DNA from: Cohnella sp. AR92
Lineage (GTDB): Bacteria; Bacillota; Bacilli; Paenibacillales; Paenibacillaceae
Assembly: GCF_003990975.1 (NCBI RefSeq)
Contig: NZ_RZJR01000021.1
Span: 1 to 64,000, forward strand
DNA: 64,000 nt
Direction of reading: 5' to 3'
How positions within the stretch are numbered: the stretch's first letter is position 1; each line of letters opens with the position of its first letter. The notes under the pieces are model-generated. The model made no database searches and was not told the DNA's origin. It saw nothing but the letters and a program-made list of their open reading frames with translations. A program made the position numbers and the translations under genes. Shown here piece after piece: positions 9,148 through 18,042 of the stretch.

Positions 9148-10810
9148 AATTGTGTTTATCGCTATGGCAGGCAGAACAATTGGAATGGGGCATGCAACGC
9201 GTCTGAAGGTTTTACGAGACAAGGCTGTGCGATTAGGATTAAATTCCGTTAGTTTATATGCGGTTGCCCCTATGGAAGATATTCATATAGAAGGCTTTGA
9301 TAAGCAATATAGCACATTTGAACAACTAGAAGCTGATCTGAAGAAAGAGTCTCCAATAGTGGCTGTCGTAGATGGGCCGATTGAGCGATTGAATCGAGAA
9401 GCGATGATAGAGATGCGTCATACGGGGGTAACCATATGCCTGATCAATGATGCCGACGAACCGATTGATCCAGAGACATATGACTACAGCATTTCCTGCA
9501 GCGTGAAGTATGCCGATCAATCCAAACAGACTGGGACTAGATTGTTTGGGCCGAAATTCATTATTCTGAGCGATCAATACGTACCTGCGTATGTTTATAA
9601 GAAGAACATATCAGAGCACGTGCAACGTTTACTGTTAAGCTTCGGCGGCACTGACCCGGGCAAGATTACGCCGATAGCGTTAGAACTATTGAATAAGTGT
9701 TCTTGTCTTGTGAATAAATTAAGCATTGAAATCATATTAGGGGCTCATGCGGACATAAACGAGAAAGAGTTACAATCTCGCCACCAAGTGAGCATATATC
9801 GCGGAGTCAACAACATGTCGGAACGGCTTCGTCACGCGGATGTAGCTATTATATCCGGGGGGATGACACTCTACGAGGCCAGTTGCGTTGGCGTTCCGAT
9901 CGTGACCATTAATCAGAACCAAGAGCAAGAGGATGAAGCGGCCGCCTTTGAGAATTTGAATGCGATTGTTAATCTCGGTATACATAACCAATTGACGAAT
10001 GCCCATTTTGACGAGGCTATGCAGCGCATGATGGAACCCGAATTCAGGAGAAGTTTATCACGAACGGCTTCCAGGTTAATCGATGCGAGAGGTTCAGAGC
10101 GGATTGTGCAATTGATCCAATCCATTGTAGAGAGGGGCACACATCCTATGTATATTGATGATAACCATACCAAATGGGAAAAACTGCATCACTCCGCTCG
10201 ATTTCGATTGATATATCCAAGCGAGACGACTATACGGTTTATTAAAGGAAACTTCAATCAAGGGGAAGGTCACCGGATACTTGATTTAGGCTGCGGAACA
10301 GGTAGACATGTCGTGTTTCTGGCAAGCGAAGGCTACGATGTGACAGGAATCGACTTCTCGAAGGAAGGGCTTCATTATACCGCTCAGCGGCTAGAGCAAT
10401 TGAATTTATCAGCCGAATTGGTGCAGGGGTCCATTGTTACGCTTCCGTTCGAGAATGAATCGTTTGACGGGGTCATCTCGATCTCTGTCATTTATTATTT
10501 CATAAAGGCAGACGTGCAGAGAGTAATCGATGAACTATATCGCGTTCTTAAACCTGGAGGAAAAGCGTTCATCGTCGTGCGGGCATTGGATGATAAGCGA
10601 TATGGACAAGGAATTGAAGTCGAACCGAACACTTATGTGATGGATAACGATTTCTCGAATGAAGAGAAGATGACCATTCACTTCTTCTCGGTAGAAGAAG
10701 TGAGGGAAATGTTCGTCGGATTCAACGAAATATCGATTGGCTTCCATCGAGAAGGCTATAGCAGCCTTGCGGATGTAGACTCTGATCTATTAATTACGAT
10801 TACCAAATAG
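9137..10810 (+). CDS. pseG: PseG UDP-sugar hydrolase fused to SAM methyltransferase
   Basis: A 557-residue two-domain protein. Residues 1-335 are PseG-like: IGMGHATRLKVL at the N-terminus (catalytic His region), LLSFGGTDPGKIT and IISGGMTLYEASCVGVP in the C-terminal half, as in GT-B nucleotide-sugar hydrolases. PseG removes UDP from UDP-2,4-diacetamido-2,4,6-trideoxy-L-altropyranose. Residues 338-557 are a class I methyltransferase with ILDLGCGTGRHV as SAM motif I. The open frame extends upstream to 9092, but ATG 9137 has GGAGT at 9126-9130 and matches the PseG N-terminus. The C-terminal domain is clearly paralogous to the next gene. PseG alone is usually about 270-350 residues, so this is a genuine fusion unless the assembly is wrong. 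Confidence 0.82.
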   Translation: MYPKIVFIAMAGRTIGMGHATRLKVLRDKAVRLGLNSVSLYAVAPMEDIHIEGFDKQYSTFEQLEADLKKESPIVAVVDGPIERLNREAMIEMRHTGVTICLINDADEPIDPETYDYSISCSVKYADQSKQTGTRLFGPKFIILSDQYVPAYVYKKNISEHVQRLLLSFGGTDPGKITPIALELLNKCSCLVNKLSIEIILGAHADINEKELQSRHQVSIYRGVNNMSERLRHADVAIISGGMTLYEASCVGVPIVTINQNQEQEDEAAAFENLNAIVNLGIHNQLTNAHFDEAMQRMMEPEFRRSLSRTASRLIDARGSERIVQLIQSIVERGTHPMYIDDNHTKWEKLHHSARFRLIYPSETTIRFIKGNFNQGEGHRILDLGCGTGRHVVFLASEGYDVTGIDFSKEGLHYTAQRLEQLNLSAELVQGSIVTLPFENESFDGVISISVIYYFIKADVQRVIDELYRVLKPGGKAFIVVRALDDKRYGQGIEVEPNTYVMDNDFSNEEKMTIHFFSVEEVREMFVGFNEISIGFHREGYSSLADVDSDLLITITK

Positions 10811-10833
10811 CAAGCGGAAGGGGGACTGAGATC

Positions 10834-11499
10834 GTGTACCTTAACAATCAAAGAGACAAGTGGGATCTCGTACACAGTATAGAGAGACTGCGGCTCAAGT
10901 ATCCTAGCGAACAGGTTGTTCGTTTCATTAAATCGAATTTTAGCAGCGATATCTCCAACACTAGAATACTTGATTTAGGCTGCGGTTCAGGCAGACATGT
11001 TGCCTATTTGCTAGGAGCAGGCTATCAAGTTGCAGGGATGGATATTTCGCAAGAATCTGTAGCTTGTACGCAATCGATTATTGCTTCGAACGGATGGTCC
11101 GCTGATGTTGTACAAGGAAGTATGACTCAACTCCCCTATAAGGATCAGAGCTTTGATGGACTAATTTGTCACGGCGTGCTTTTATATCTTAAGGTGATTG
11201 ATATTCAAGCGGCGATAAACGAAATGTTCCGGGTGATGAAGCCAGGCGCTAGAGCGTTGATCGTTGTAAGAAGCGTGAAGGATATGCGATATGGCAAAGG
11301 AGACGAACTTGGCGACAACACTTTCTTAATAACGGATAACTTTACGAATGAAGAAGGCATGGTCATGCATTTCTTCACGGAAGAAGAAATTCGGTCGTTA
11401 TTTGCTTCGTTTACGAATGTGCAAGTTGGAATATCCGAGATGTCTATGAAATCATTAGAAGATTACAATTCTGATTACATTATCATTGTTACCAAGTAA
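10834..11499 (+). CDS. class I SAM-dependent methyltransferase, paralog of the PseG-fused domain
   Basis: A 221-residue methyltransferase with motif I ILDLGCGSGRHVAYLL (about residue 46), YKDQSFDGLICHGVLLYL and LMKPG-like post-motifs. It aligns along its full length with residues 338-557 of the preceding fusion: both begin MY-x4-KW, share YPSE, RFIK, QGS, PF/PYxxxSFDG, and end with SDLLITITK or SDYIIIVTK. This points to tandem duplication. GTG 10834 follows GGAAGGGGG. It probably O- or N-methylates the nonulosonic acid or a flagellin glycan; the substrate is not deducible. Confidence 0.82.
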   Translation: MYLNNQRDKWDLVHSIERLRLKYPSEQVVRFIKSNFSSDISNTRILDLGCGSGRHVAYLLGAGYQVAGMDISQESVACTQSIIASNGWSADVVQGSMTQLPYKDQSFDGLICHGVLLYLKVIDIQAAINEMFRVMKPGARALIVVRSVKDMRYGKGDELGDNTFLITDNFTNEEGMVMHFFTEEEIRSLFASFTNVQVGISEMSMKSLEDYNSDYIIIVTK

Positions 11500-11521
11500 G
11501 TAGAACTAGGAGGCAGTAATC

Positions 11522-12574
11522 ATGAGCGTTTTCCGAATCGGGGATAAGAAAATCGGACGAGATTATCCGCCTTTTATCATTGCGGAAATGTCCGGTAACC
11601 ATAATCAGTCGTTAGAGCGGGCTTTGGAAATTGTAGAAGCGGCGGCTAAGAGCGGCGCTCACGCTTTGAAGCTTCAGACTTACACGGCTGACACGATGAC
11701 TCTGGATATTGACGAAGGCGATTTCTTTATTCAAGATCCAGAGAGCTTATGGGAAGGAAATTCCCTGTACAAATTATATCAGGAAGCCCACACACCGTGG
11801 GAATGGCACGAGCCGATCTTCAAGAGATGCAAGGAACTGGGGATTATCGCATTCAGCACTCCGTTTGATGAGACGGCTGTCGATTTCCTTGAGTCGCTAG
11901 ATGTTCCATGCTATAAAGTCGCATCCTTCGAGAACACGGATTTGCCCTTGATCCGCAAAATAGCTTCGACAGGGAAGCCGATAATCATCTCTACGGGGAT
12001 GGCCACCGTTGCCGAATTGGATGAGACGGTAAGAGCCGCTAGAGAAGCTGGGTGTGAGCACATCTGTTTGTTGAAATGCACGAGTACCTATCCTGCCACC
12101 CCTGATAACACGAATCTACTTACGATTCCGCATCTCAGAGAACTATTCAATTGCGAGGTAGGCTTATCCGACCATACAATGGGCGTAGGTGTGTCTGTTG
12201 CCAGTGTTGCTCTAGGTGCGAGCGTGATAGAAAAGCACTTTACCCTTGCAAGGGCAGACGGAGGAGTAGACTCTGCTTTCTCGATGGAGCCGGAAGAGAT
12301 GCGCTCTCTCGTACTTGAAAGCGAGCGGGCCTGGCAAGCTCTTGGAACGGTTTCCTATGGCGCAACGGAGAAAGAGAAAGCTTCATTGAAGTTTAGACGT
12401 TCGCTTTATATTACAGAAGATATTCAAGCTGGAAGTGTATTCACTGCTCGTAACGTTCGAGCGATCAGACCAGGGTTTGGCTTGCCGCCTAAACATATGG
12501 AGAACGTTATTGGCAGAAAGGCGAAATGCGATGTAACAAAGGGGACTCCTGTTTCTTGGGATATTCTTAATTAG
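11522..12574 (+). CDS. pseI: pseudaminic acid synthase PseI (NeuB family)
   Basis: A 350-residue NeuB-family synthase that condenses the 6-deoxy-diacetamido-altrose with phosphoenolpyruvate to give pseudaminic acid. FIIAEMSGNHNQSLERAL, ALKLQTYTADTMTLD, KVASFEN, ISTGMA, LKCTSTYPA and GLSDHT are the barrel motifs, and the MSGNHN/TYTADT variants favour PseI over the sialic and legionaminic synthases. Residues 285-350 form the C-terminal SAF (antifreeze-like) domain. AGGAGG precedes ATG 11522. It lies 22 bases after the free methyltransferase in the same operon. Confidence 0.92.
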   Translation: MSVFRIGDKKIGRDYPPFIIAEMSGNHNQSLERALEIVEAAAKSGAHALKLQTYTADTMTLDIDEGDFFIQDPESLWEGNSLYKLYQEAHTPWEWHEPIFKRCKELGIIAFSTPFDETAVDFLESLDVPCYKVASFENTDLPLIRKIASTGKPIIISTGMATVAELDETVRAAREAGCEHICLLKCTSTYPATPDNTNLLTIPHLRELFNCEVGLSDHTMGVGVSVASVALGASVIEKHFTLARADGGVDSAFSMEPEEMRSLVLESERAWQALGTVSYGATEKEKASLKFRRSLYITEDIQAGSVFTARNVRAIRPGFGLPPKHMENVIGRKAKCDVTKGTPVSWDILN

Positions 12575-12598
12575 CAGCTAAGTAGTGGAGGAACGCGG

Positions 12599-13546
12599 AT
12601 GAACATTTTACTTACCGGCGGAGCTGGTTTTATTGGTCGATGGGTAGCGAAGCGCCTGTTGGCCGATGGACATAACGTATGGATTTTGGATGATCTCTCC
12701 AATGGCAGGGAGGCCAATATAGCTGAATTTCGAGAGCATTCTGGCTTGAAGGCCTTTATCGAAGGCTCGATTATGGATGAGGCGCTGCTGGGCCGTCTGT
12801 TCAATGAATATAATTTCGATATTTGTTATCATCTAGGCGCATCTATTAACGTACAAGATTCTATCGATGATCCAAGAACGACCTTTAACAATGATGCCAT
12901 AGGCACCTTCTATGTCATGGAGCAAGCTCGAAAGCACAATGTCAAAGTGGTCTTCATGAGTACTTGCATGGTATATGATCGTTGCACGGATGAGCAAGGC
13001 ATCAACGAATTGCATCCGATTAAACCGGCTTCTCCCTATGCAGGATCCAAGATTGCGGCGGAGAATATGGTGCTCTCCTACTTCTATTCATATGGTTTGC
13101 CGACTGTTGTCATTCGGCCTTTCAATACGTATGGACCTTACCAGAAAACGGGAGGAGAAGGCGGCGTTGTTGCAATCTTTCTGAAGAACAAGCTTGCGGG
13201 TAAAGACTTGAATATCTATGGGAGCGGAACGCAAACTCGAGACTTGCTGTATGTTGAAGACTGCGCTGGCTTCGTCGCAGAAGCAGGATATTCGGATAGC
13301 GTCAACGGCGAAATTGTGAATGCAGGGCTCGGAAGCGACATTTCGGTCAATGAACTGGCGATGCTGATCGTTGGGGATGCCGACCGGATTAAGCACGTTG
13401 AACATATTCATCCACAGAGCGAAATTCAGAAGCTGCTATGCAATTACGACAAAGCGAAGAAGTTATTGAGTTGGGAGCCTATTGTATCACTTGAAGAAGG
13501 TCTCGCGCGGACAGAACGTTGGATCGCTGCAACAGATCTGATATAG
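12599..13546 (+). CDS. NAD-dependent nucleotide-sugar epimerase/dehydratase (extended SDR)
   Basis: A 315-residue extended SDR with NILLTGGAGFIGRWV (NAD binding), HLGAS, STCMVYD and the catalytic YAGSK segment, then RPFNTYGP and RDLLYVED typical of UDP-glucose 4-epimerase or GDP-mannose dehydratase relatives. It is not a PseB homolog. Its product is unknown; it may make a second deoxysugar or act on an intermediate. TGGAGG lies before ATG 12599, and pseC follows after 15 bases. Inclusion in the operon implies the glycan has more than the six canonical Pse steps. Confidence 0.8.
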   Translation: MNILLTGGAGFIGRWVAKRLLADGHNVWILDDLSNGREANIAEFREHSGLKAFIEGSIMDEALLGRLFNEYNFDICYHLGASINVQDSIDDPRTTFNNDAIGTFYVMEQARKHNVKVVFMSTCMVYDRCTDEQGINELHPIKPASPYAGSKIAAENMVLSYFYSYGLPTVVIRPFNTYGPYQKTGGEGGVVAIFLKNKLAGKDLNIYGSGTQTRDLLYVEDCAGFVAEAGYSDSVNGEIVNAGLGSDISVNELAMLIVGDADRIKHVEHIHPQSEIQKLLCNYDKAKKLLSWEPIVSLEEGLARTERWIAATDLI

Positions 13547-13561
13547 GAAGAAGGCGGCTGA

Positions 13562-14743
13562 GTGATGAAGACTGCGCCACTGGCTAGAACGGAGATGCTG
13601 CCATACGGCAAGCAAGCAATCGATGAGGATGATATTCAAGCTGTTGTCGATGTGCTAAGAAGCGATTATATAACGCAAGGTCCTGCTATTGACAGCTTCG
13701 AGCGCAGGGTAGCTGATTATGTCGGTGCGCGTTATGCTATAGCTTTCTGTAACGGAACAGCAGCACTGCATGCAGCTTGTTATGCCGCCGGCGTAGGTCA
13801 GGGTGATGAGGTAATTACGACGCCGATCACATTCCTAGCCAGCAGCAATTGTGCGTTGTATATGGGGGCAAGACCCGTGTTCGTTGATATTAAACTGGAC
13901 ACGTACAATATTGATCCTGATCGTCTGGCTCATGCTATCACGTCTAGGACGAAGGCAATTATTCCGGTAGACTTCACTGGCCAGCCAGTAGAGATTGACC
14001 GTATTGCCGAGCTTGCGCGAGAGCGCGGGCTCGTCGTCATTCAAGATGCTGCTCACTCGCTTGGCTCTTCCTATTGTCACCGTAAGGTAGGCGCATTAGC
14101 GGATATGACGATGTTCAGCTTCCACCCCGTCAAGCATGTTACATCTGGCGAGGGTGGAGTGATCGTGACGGATAATGAGCATTATTACAAGCGATTGCAG
14201 CTGTTTAGAAGTCATGGCATGACTCGCGATACAACGCTTATGCAGAAGAACGACGGTCCGTGGTACTATGAAATGATCGACCTAGGATATAACTTCCGAA
14301 TGACCGATATGCAGGCAGCGTTAGGAGCCTCTCAGATGAAGAAGCTGGACGGTTTTGTTCGGCGTAGAAGGGAGATAGCCGCTCGTTATTCGGAAGCATT
14401 CTCTGACGTTGAGGGCTTAATCGTTCCATATCAGCATCCTAATGCACAATCGAGCTGGCATCTATATATTTTGCGGTGGGATGAGAAGTATTTTAATGAT
14501 GGCAGAAACCGAGCCTTTCAGGCACTGAGAGACCGCCTCATCGGAGTGCATGTACATTACATACCGATTTATAAACAGCCATACTATCGCTCGCTAGGCT
14601 ATTCTTACGTCGATTGTCCTAATGCGGAAGAATATTATCAAACGGCACTAACTCTGCCGTTATTCCCCTCAATGACGGATCAGGACGTGCGAGACGTAAT
14701 TAATAACGTTAAGGAAGTAGCGGTTATTCTTAAAAACGACTAA
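13562..14743 (+). CDS. pseC: PseC-like UDP-4-keto-6-deoxy-sugar aminotransferase
   Basis: A 393-residue DegT/DnrJ/EryC1-type PLP aminotransferase. LPYGKQAIDEDDIQAVVDVL, TQGPAIDSFE, CNGTAALHAA, VDFTGQPVEID, QDAAHSLGS and FSFHPVKHVTSGEGG (internal aldimine lysine) follow the PseC pattern. PseC aminates C4 of the PseB product using glutamate. The frame begins with GTG 13562 immediately followed by ATG 13565; either could start. It is the last gene of the operon, ending just before a strong terminator. Confidence 0.88.
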   Translation: MMKTAPLARTEMLPYGKQAIDEDDIQAVVDVLRSDYITQGPAIDSFERRVADYVGARYAIAFCNGTAALHAACYAAGVGQGDEVITTPITFLASSNCALYMGARPVFVDIKLDTYNIDPDRLAHAITSRTKAIIPVDFTGQPVEIDRIAELARERGLVVIQDAAHSLGSSYCHRKVGALADMTMFSFHPVKHVTSGEGGVIVTDNEHYYKRLQLFRSHGMTRDTTLMQKNDGPWYYEMIDLGYNFRMTDMQAALGASQMKKLDGFVRRRREIAARYSEAFSDVEGLIVPYQHPNAQSSWHLYILRWDEKYFNDGRNRAFQALRDRLIGVHVHYIPIYKQPYYRSLGYSYVDCPNAEEYYQTALTLPLFPSMTDQDVRDVINNVKEVAVILKND

Positions 14744-14748
14744 CTCTC

Positions 14749-14780
14749 CCCCCCTCTCTCATACGAGAGGGGGGTTCGTT
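14749..14780 (+). terminator. terminator of the maf-pse operon
   Basis: CCCCCCTCTC (14749-14758) and GAGAGGGGGG (14765-14774) form a perfect 10-bp stem with a 6-base loop, followed by TTCGTTCG. The T tract is modest, but the stem is strong and sits 6 bases after the pseC stop. Confidence 0.75.
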
Positions 14781-14828
14781 CGTAAGCTGATTTATGGGCT
14801 ATAGCTACCGAAAGGTTTATTCCACATG

Positions 14829-16763
14829 TTAAAGCGAGCGGAACATAGACAAAGAAGCATATCGAGGTTCAATTGCAAGAAGGCGTTTCTTAAGTTCCTC
14901 TTTAGTAATCGGATCATTGCAGATACTGCACATAAGCAGAATGACATCTTTAGACTTCGGTTCGAGCGACATTGTATAATTTAGCCAATTTATTGCTTCC
15001 TCGATGTTACCTTGTCCTAAGTATAGGAAAGCAAGATTGATGCTATTCTTAGCGTTCAAGGCATCATTGTCTAATAAATGGGATGCGTATTGCAAAGCGG
15101 TGGAAATTTGATGTGTCTGGAAGAAATAAGACGTTAGGTTATTTATCAAATCAAGCGTCGCAATGCGATCAATGAGATCGCCGTATACATTATCTTGCTT
15201 CAGCAAGTAGAGGTCGGTCAATATCTCGAATAGGACATTGTTGATTTCAGACTCCTGCGAAATGTCAGTTCCATCTCGCAGTTTTCTAGCGATATCCAGG
15301 TGTGGATATTCGTATAGCTTTTCGGGCACTTCGGACCAGATGTCGATTCCCCAAACAATAGTACCGAGCGCCAAATGTTTCAACAGTTGCGGGTGATGCT
15401 CGGAACGCTGCCAGTCATACCTTGAAACAAACCTGGTAAAACGTTCCTTGTTATGATGAAGCAGATGATAACGCAATACTTCGTGAGGCTCAAGACGGTT
15501 CAGCGTATCGCCTTGTTCGACAAAGTGGGAAGCGAGCTCTCGATTTCCAATAGACACAGCGATTTTGGCTAGTTTTATTTCTCTTATATGGTCCTCAATA
15601 TTTAATAATTTATGGAGAAAAGCAACAATCGAATCGGCGGATTCGTTCAAAGACATCAGTTCGACAAGCTTGAAGAGCGCAGCAATATTTTGGGGATTTG
15701 CGATAAGCTGCTTTGTTATATAATAGATGCTTTGCGGAAGATTGGCCTCTTTTTCATAGATTTTTGCAAGGTTCTCCAAAGGAATGTTCATGCTATGCTC
15801 CGGGCTCATAAGATAGGGATCGAGATTGTTCCTTGTCCTTTGCTCCGCAAGCTCAATCGCATCTAAGAAACCTTGTTTGGACAGTTTCCAGAAGCCTAAT
15901 CGGTGTTCCAAAAGGGCTATGATGGTTTGGACGTCCGAATATTTCGTATAGGGGAGCATATACTTTTCAACGAATTCCCATGCATCAAAAAGTTTCCCGA
16001 GTCGGATCATCACAGTCAACGCAGAGAGGTAAAGGTCTGCAACCCATGAACCGTCGGGCGGTGCGATTGCGATGCCCTTCTGATAAATAGTCAATGCTTC
16101 CGCGTAATTTTCCATAACGGAATATTGATTTCCCAATGTGAAATAGTCATAGGCGTTATATTTCGTGTTCTTTTCCATCTCTTTGAAAATGGATAAGTTA
16201 CGCCCATGTTTGTCCTTCTTTTCGATTTCGGACTTTTGGTATCCCGTATGGTAGATCGGAATTTTTAAATCGGCCGACTTCAAAGCGACTCCTCGCGTGG
16301 AATATACTTGCTCGTGGATCGGGCGATGAAATAGAAGACCCATATAATTCGGAAATACCCGAACAACCTTGGAGACGTTTAGGTTACCCCGTTCGTCTTC
16401 TCCCAGCATGCTTATATAGGGTTGGTGATAGACAATGCCTTCCTCGGGTTCCAGCCGACTAAGAACGTTGCGTAAATGGGCGATATCTTTTTCTTCCATG
16501 TAGTCGTCGGCATCCAAACATAGAATCCATTTGCCCGTTGCGTATTGCAAGGACACATTGCGAGCTGCCGAGAAGTCGTTGATCCATTCGAAGTGATAAA
16601 TATTGTCGGTATATTTTTTTGCAATGTCGACCGTACTGTCCGTTGAACCCGTATCAACGAGAATTATCTCGTCCAAATATCGATATACGCTTTGCAAACA
16701 GCGTTCTAGCGAGTCTTCTTCGTTTTTTACAATCATGCAGAGGGAGATCAGTCGATCGCTCAT
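14829..16763 (-). CDS. family 2 glycosyltransferase with TPR-like C-terminal region
   Basis: About 644 residues. The N-terminal 230 residues are a GT-A fold: SLCMIVKNEEDSLERCLQSV, ILVDTGSTDSTVDIA, and LDADDYM as the DxD metal motif. The remainder is helical and repetitive, including LGNQYSVMENYAEALTIYQKG and LAFLYLGQGNIEEAINWL, consistent with tetratricopeptide repeats for protein contacts. An in-frame ATG at 16775 overlaps GGAGG, so the start is ATG 16763, which that site serves. It is transcribed away from a shorter paralog, and a perfect sigma-D -10 lies in the shared upstream region, suggesting flagellin glycosylation. The sugar donor is unknown. Confidence 0.85.
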   Translation of the reverse strand: MSDRLISLCMIVKNEEDSLERCLQSVYRYLDEIILVDTGSTDSTVDIAKKYTDNIYHFEWINDFSAARNVSLQYATGKWILCLDADDYMEEKDIAHLRNVLSRLEPEEGIVYHQPYISMLGEDERGNLNVSKVVRVFPNYMGLLFHRPIHEQVYSTRGVALKSADLKIPIYHTGYQKSEIEKKDKHGRNLSIFKEMEKNTKYNAYDYFTLGNQYSVMENYAEALTIYQKGIAIAPPDGSWVADLYLSALTVMIRLGKLFDAWEFVEKYMLPYTKYSDVQTIIALLEHRLGFWKLSKQGFLDAIELAEQRTRNNLDPYLMSPEHSMNIPLENLAKIYEKEANLPQSIYYITKQLIANPQNIAALFKLVELMSLNESADSIVAFLHKLLNIEDHIREIKLAKIAVSIGNRELASHFVEQGDTLNRLEPHEVLRYHLLHHNKERFTRFVSRYDWQRSEHHPQLLKHLALGTIVWGIDIWSEVPEKLYEYPHLDIARKLRDGTDISQESEINNVLFEILTDLYLLKQDNVYGDLIDRIATLDLINNLTSYFFQTHQISTALQYASHLLDNDALNAKNSINLAFLYLGQGNIEEAINWLNYTMSLEPKSKDVILLMCSICNDPITKEELKKRLLAIEPRYASLSMFRSL

Positions 16764-16830
16764 AAGTGCCTCCATTGGCGCGTTTGAATTTTAGTTGTAA
16801 CGGATAAGGTGACGTTGGTATATCTATTTT

Positions 16831-16838
16831 TTATCGGC
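16831..16838 (-). promoter_or_regulatory. sigma-D -10 element for the leftward glycosyltransferase
   Basis: On the minus strand this reads GCCGATAA, identical to the sigma-D -10 consensus, about 68 bases before the start codon. The -35 is not a clear TAAA. Confidence 0.55.
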
Positions 16839-16869
16839 TTATGCAACTAATTTGTGGAGATCGATATTG

Positions 16870-16897
16870 TAAACAATTGCTGAACGGATGTCGATAT
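16870..16897 (+). promoter_or_regulatory. sigma-D promoter for the rightward glycosyltransferase
   Basis: TAAA (16870-16873), 16 bases, then GTCGATAT (16890-16897) fits the flagellar sigma-D pattern TAAA-N14-16-GCCGATAA/T with two mismatches. It lies 39 bases before ATG 16937. Confidence 0.65.
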
Positions 16898-16936
16898 ACT
16901 GTTCAGATTCGCTACCGCAGTGAAGGAGGAGCTTCT

Positions 16937-17686
16937 ATGGGTGTTTCGGCAGCCATGATCGTTAAGGACGAAATAAGATGTGTCGAACGTTGTATATCTA
17001 GCGTAATATCTGCCGTAGACGAATTTGTGATTGTCGATACAGGTTCAACCGACGGGACATTGCAGGTTATAGAGCGAATGCAGGAACAAAATGAGAAAAT
17101 TAAGCTATATCGCTTTGAGTGGATAAACGACTTTTCGGCGGCTCGGAATTACTCGCTTTCCAAGGTAACGAACGGTTGGGTCTTTGTCGTTGATGCCGAT
17201 GATGTATTGCCGGAAGATCAAAGCTACAAAGTTAGGGAAATTACGAGTATTTTAGATAAAGAGGGGAAACAAACGGCATTATACGTTGTAATGGATAACG
17301 TCATAAATGGTCATATTGTGTCGTCTTATGACAATACATGTCTTCGTATATTCCCGTCCCACCTACGGTATCGAGATCAAATCCATGAACGCGTTGAGTT
17401 GCCGAAAGACTTCCCGGTAGCTAGATATGATCTGCATATTCTTCATGACGGCTATGATCCAAACTTAACGGATAGAAAGAAAAAAATCATACGTAATTTA
17501 CAGTTGTTGCAATTGAGCTTGAAATCCGACCAGAAGAATGCCCGGCTATGGCTGCAGCTCGGCAGGGAAATGACAGCTTTCGACAAAGACAAGGCAAAGA
17601 AATACTTTGATATTGCCGAATCGTTGTCCAATGACCCCAATATTTTGAATTGGATAAAGCGTTCAAGGGAAGAAATGAATGAATAG
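16937..17686 (+). CDS. family 2 glycosyltransferase (short paralog)
   Basis: A 249-residue GT2 protein: AAMIVKDEIRCVERCISSV, FVIVDTGSTDGTLQVIERM and VVDADDVLPED (DxD) are present. It closely resembles the N-terminal domain of the divergent 644-residue protein, sharing RFEWINDFSAARN-like residues, but lacks the long TPR tail and keeps only a short helical end. AGGAGG at 16926-16931 sets the start at ATG 16937, although the frame is open from 16841. The sigma-D-like promoter upstream suggests expression with flagellin, so it may extend or start a flagellar glycan. Confidence 0.85.
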   Translation: MGVSAAMIVKDEIRCVERCISSVISAVDEFVIVDTGSTDGTLQVIERMQEQNEKIKLYRFEWINDFSAARNYSLSKVTNGWVFVVDADDVLPEDQSYKVREITSILDKEGKQTALYVVMDNVINGHIVSSYDNTCLRIFPSHLRYRDQIHERVELPKDFPVARYDLHILHDGYDPNLTDRKKKIIRNLQLLQLSLKSDQKNARLWLQLGREMTAFDKDKAKKYFDIAESLSNDPNILNWIKRSREEMNE

Positions 17687-17754
17687 CTTGGTTACTTAAC
17701 AGGAGGGCATGGAGCAACCACGCGGAGGCCTTGACACCGCTTACATTTTCCCCA

Positions 17755-17784
17755 TTGACACCAATCTTTACCTAATGGTATATT
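17755..17784 (+). promoter_or_regulatory. sigma-A promoter of the cold shock gene
   Basis: TTGACA (17755-17760), 18-base spacer, TATATT (17779-17784). The implied transcript has a leader of about 55 bases before ATG 17845. Confidence 0.75.
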
Positions 17785-17844
17785 CGGGTTGTGGACCGGG
17801 CCAATTCGCCTATGTCAATTGAAAATGAAGGGAATGTTAAGCAC

Positions 17845-18042
17845 ATGCAAGGTAAAGTGAAATGGTTCAATGCAGAGAAGGGTTATGGATTCATCGAGAC
17901 AGAACAAGGCGGCGACGTGTTCGTTCACTTCTCCGCAATCCAAATGGACGGATACAAGGCTCTCGAAGAAGGCCAATCCGTTGAATTTGACATTGTGCAA
18001 GGCGCTAGAGGCCCGCAAGCTGCTAACGTAACCAAGGTGTAA
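17845..18042 (+). CDS. csp: cold shock protein (CspA/CspB family)
   Basis: A 65-residue single cold-shock domain. KVKWFNAEKGYGFIE is RNP1 and VFVHFSAI is RNP2, the aromatic nucleic-acid-binding strands. The protein binds single-stranded RNA/DNA and acts as an RNA chaperone. The open frame extends to 17791, but the extra residues are not family-like; ATG 17845 with AAGGGAA upstream gives the standard length. It is monocistronic, with its own strong promoter and terminator. Confidence 0.96.
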   Translation: MQGKVKWFNAEKGYGFIETEQGGDVFVHFSAIQMDGYKALEEGQSVEFDIVQGARGPQAANVTKV

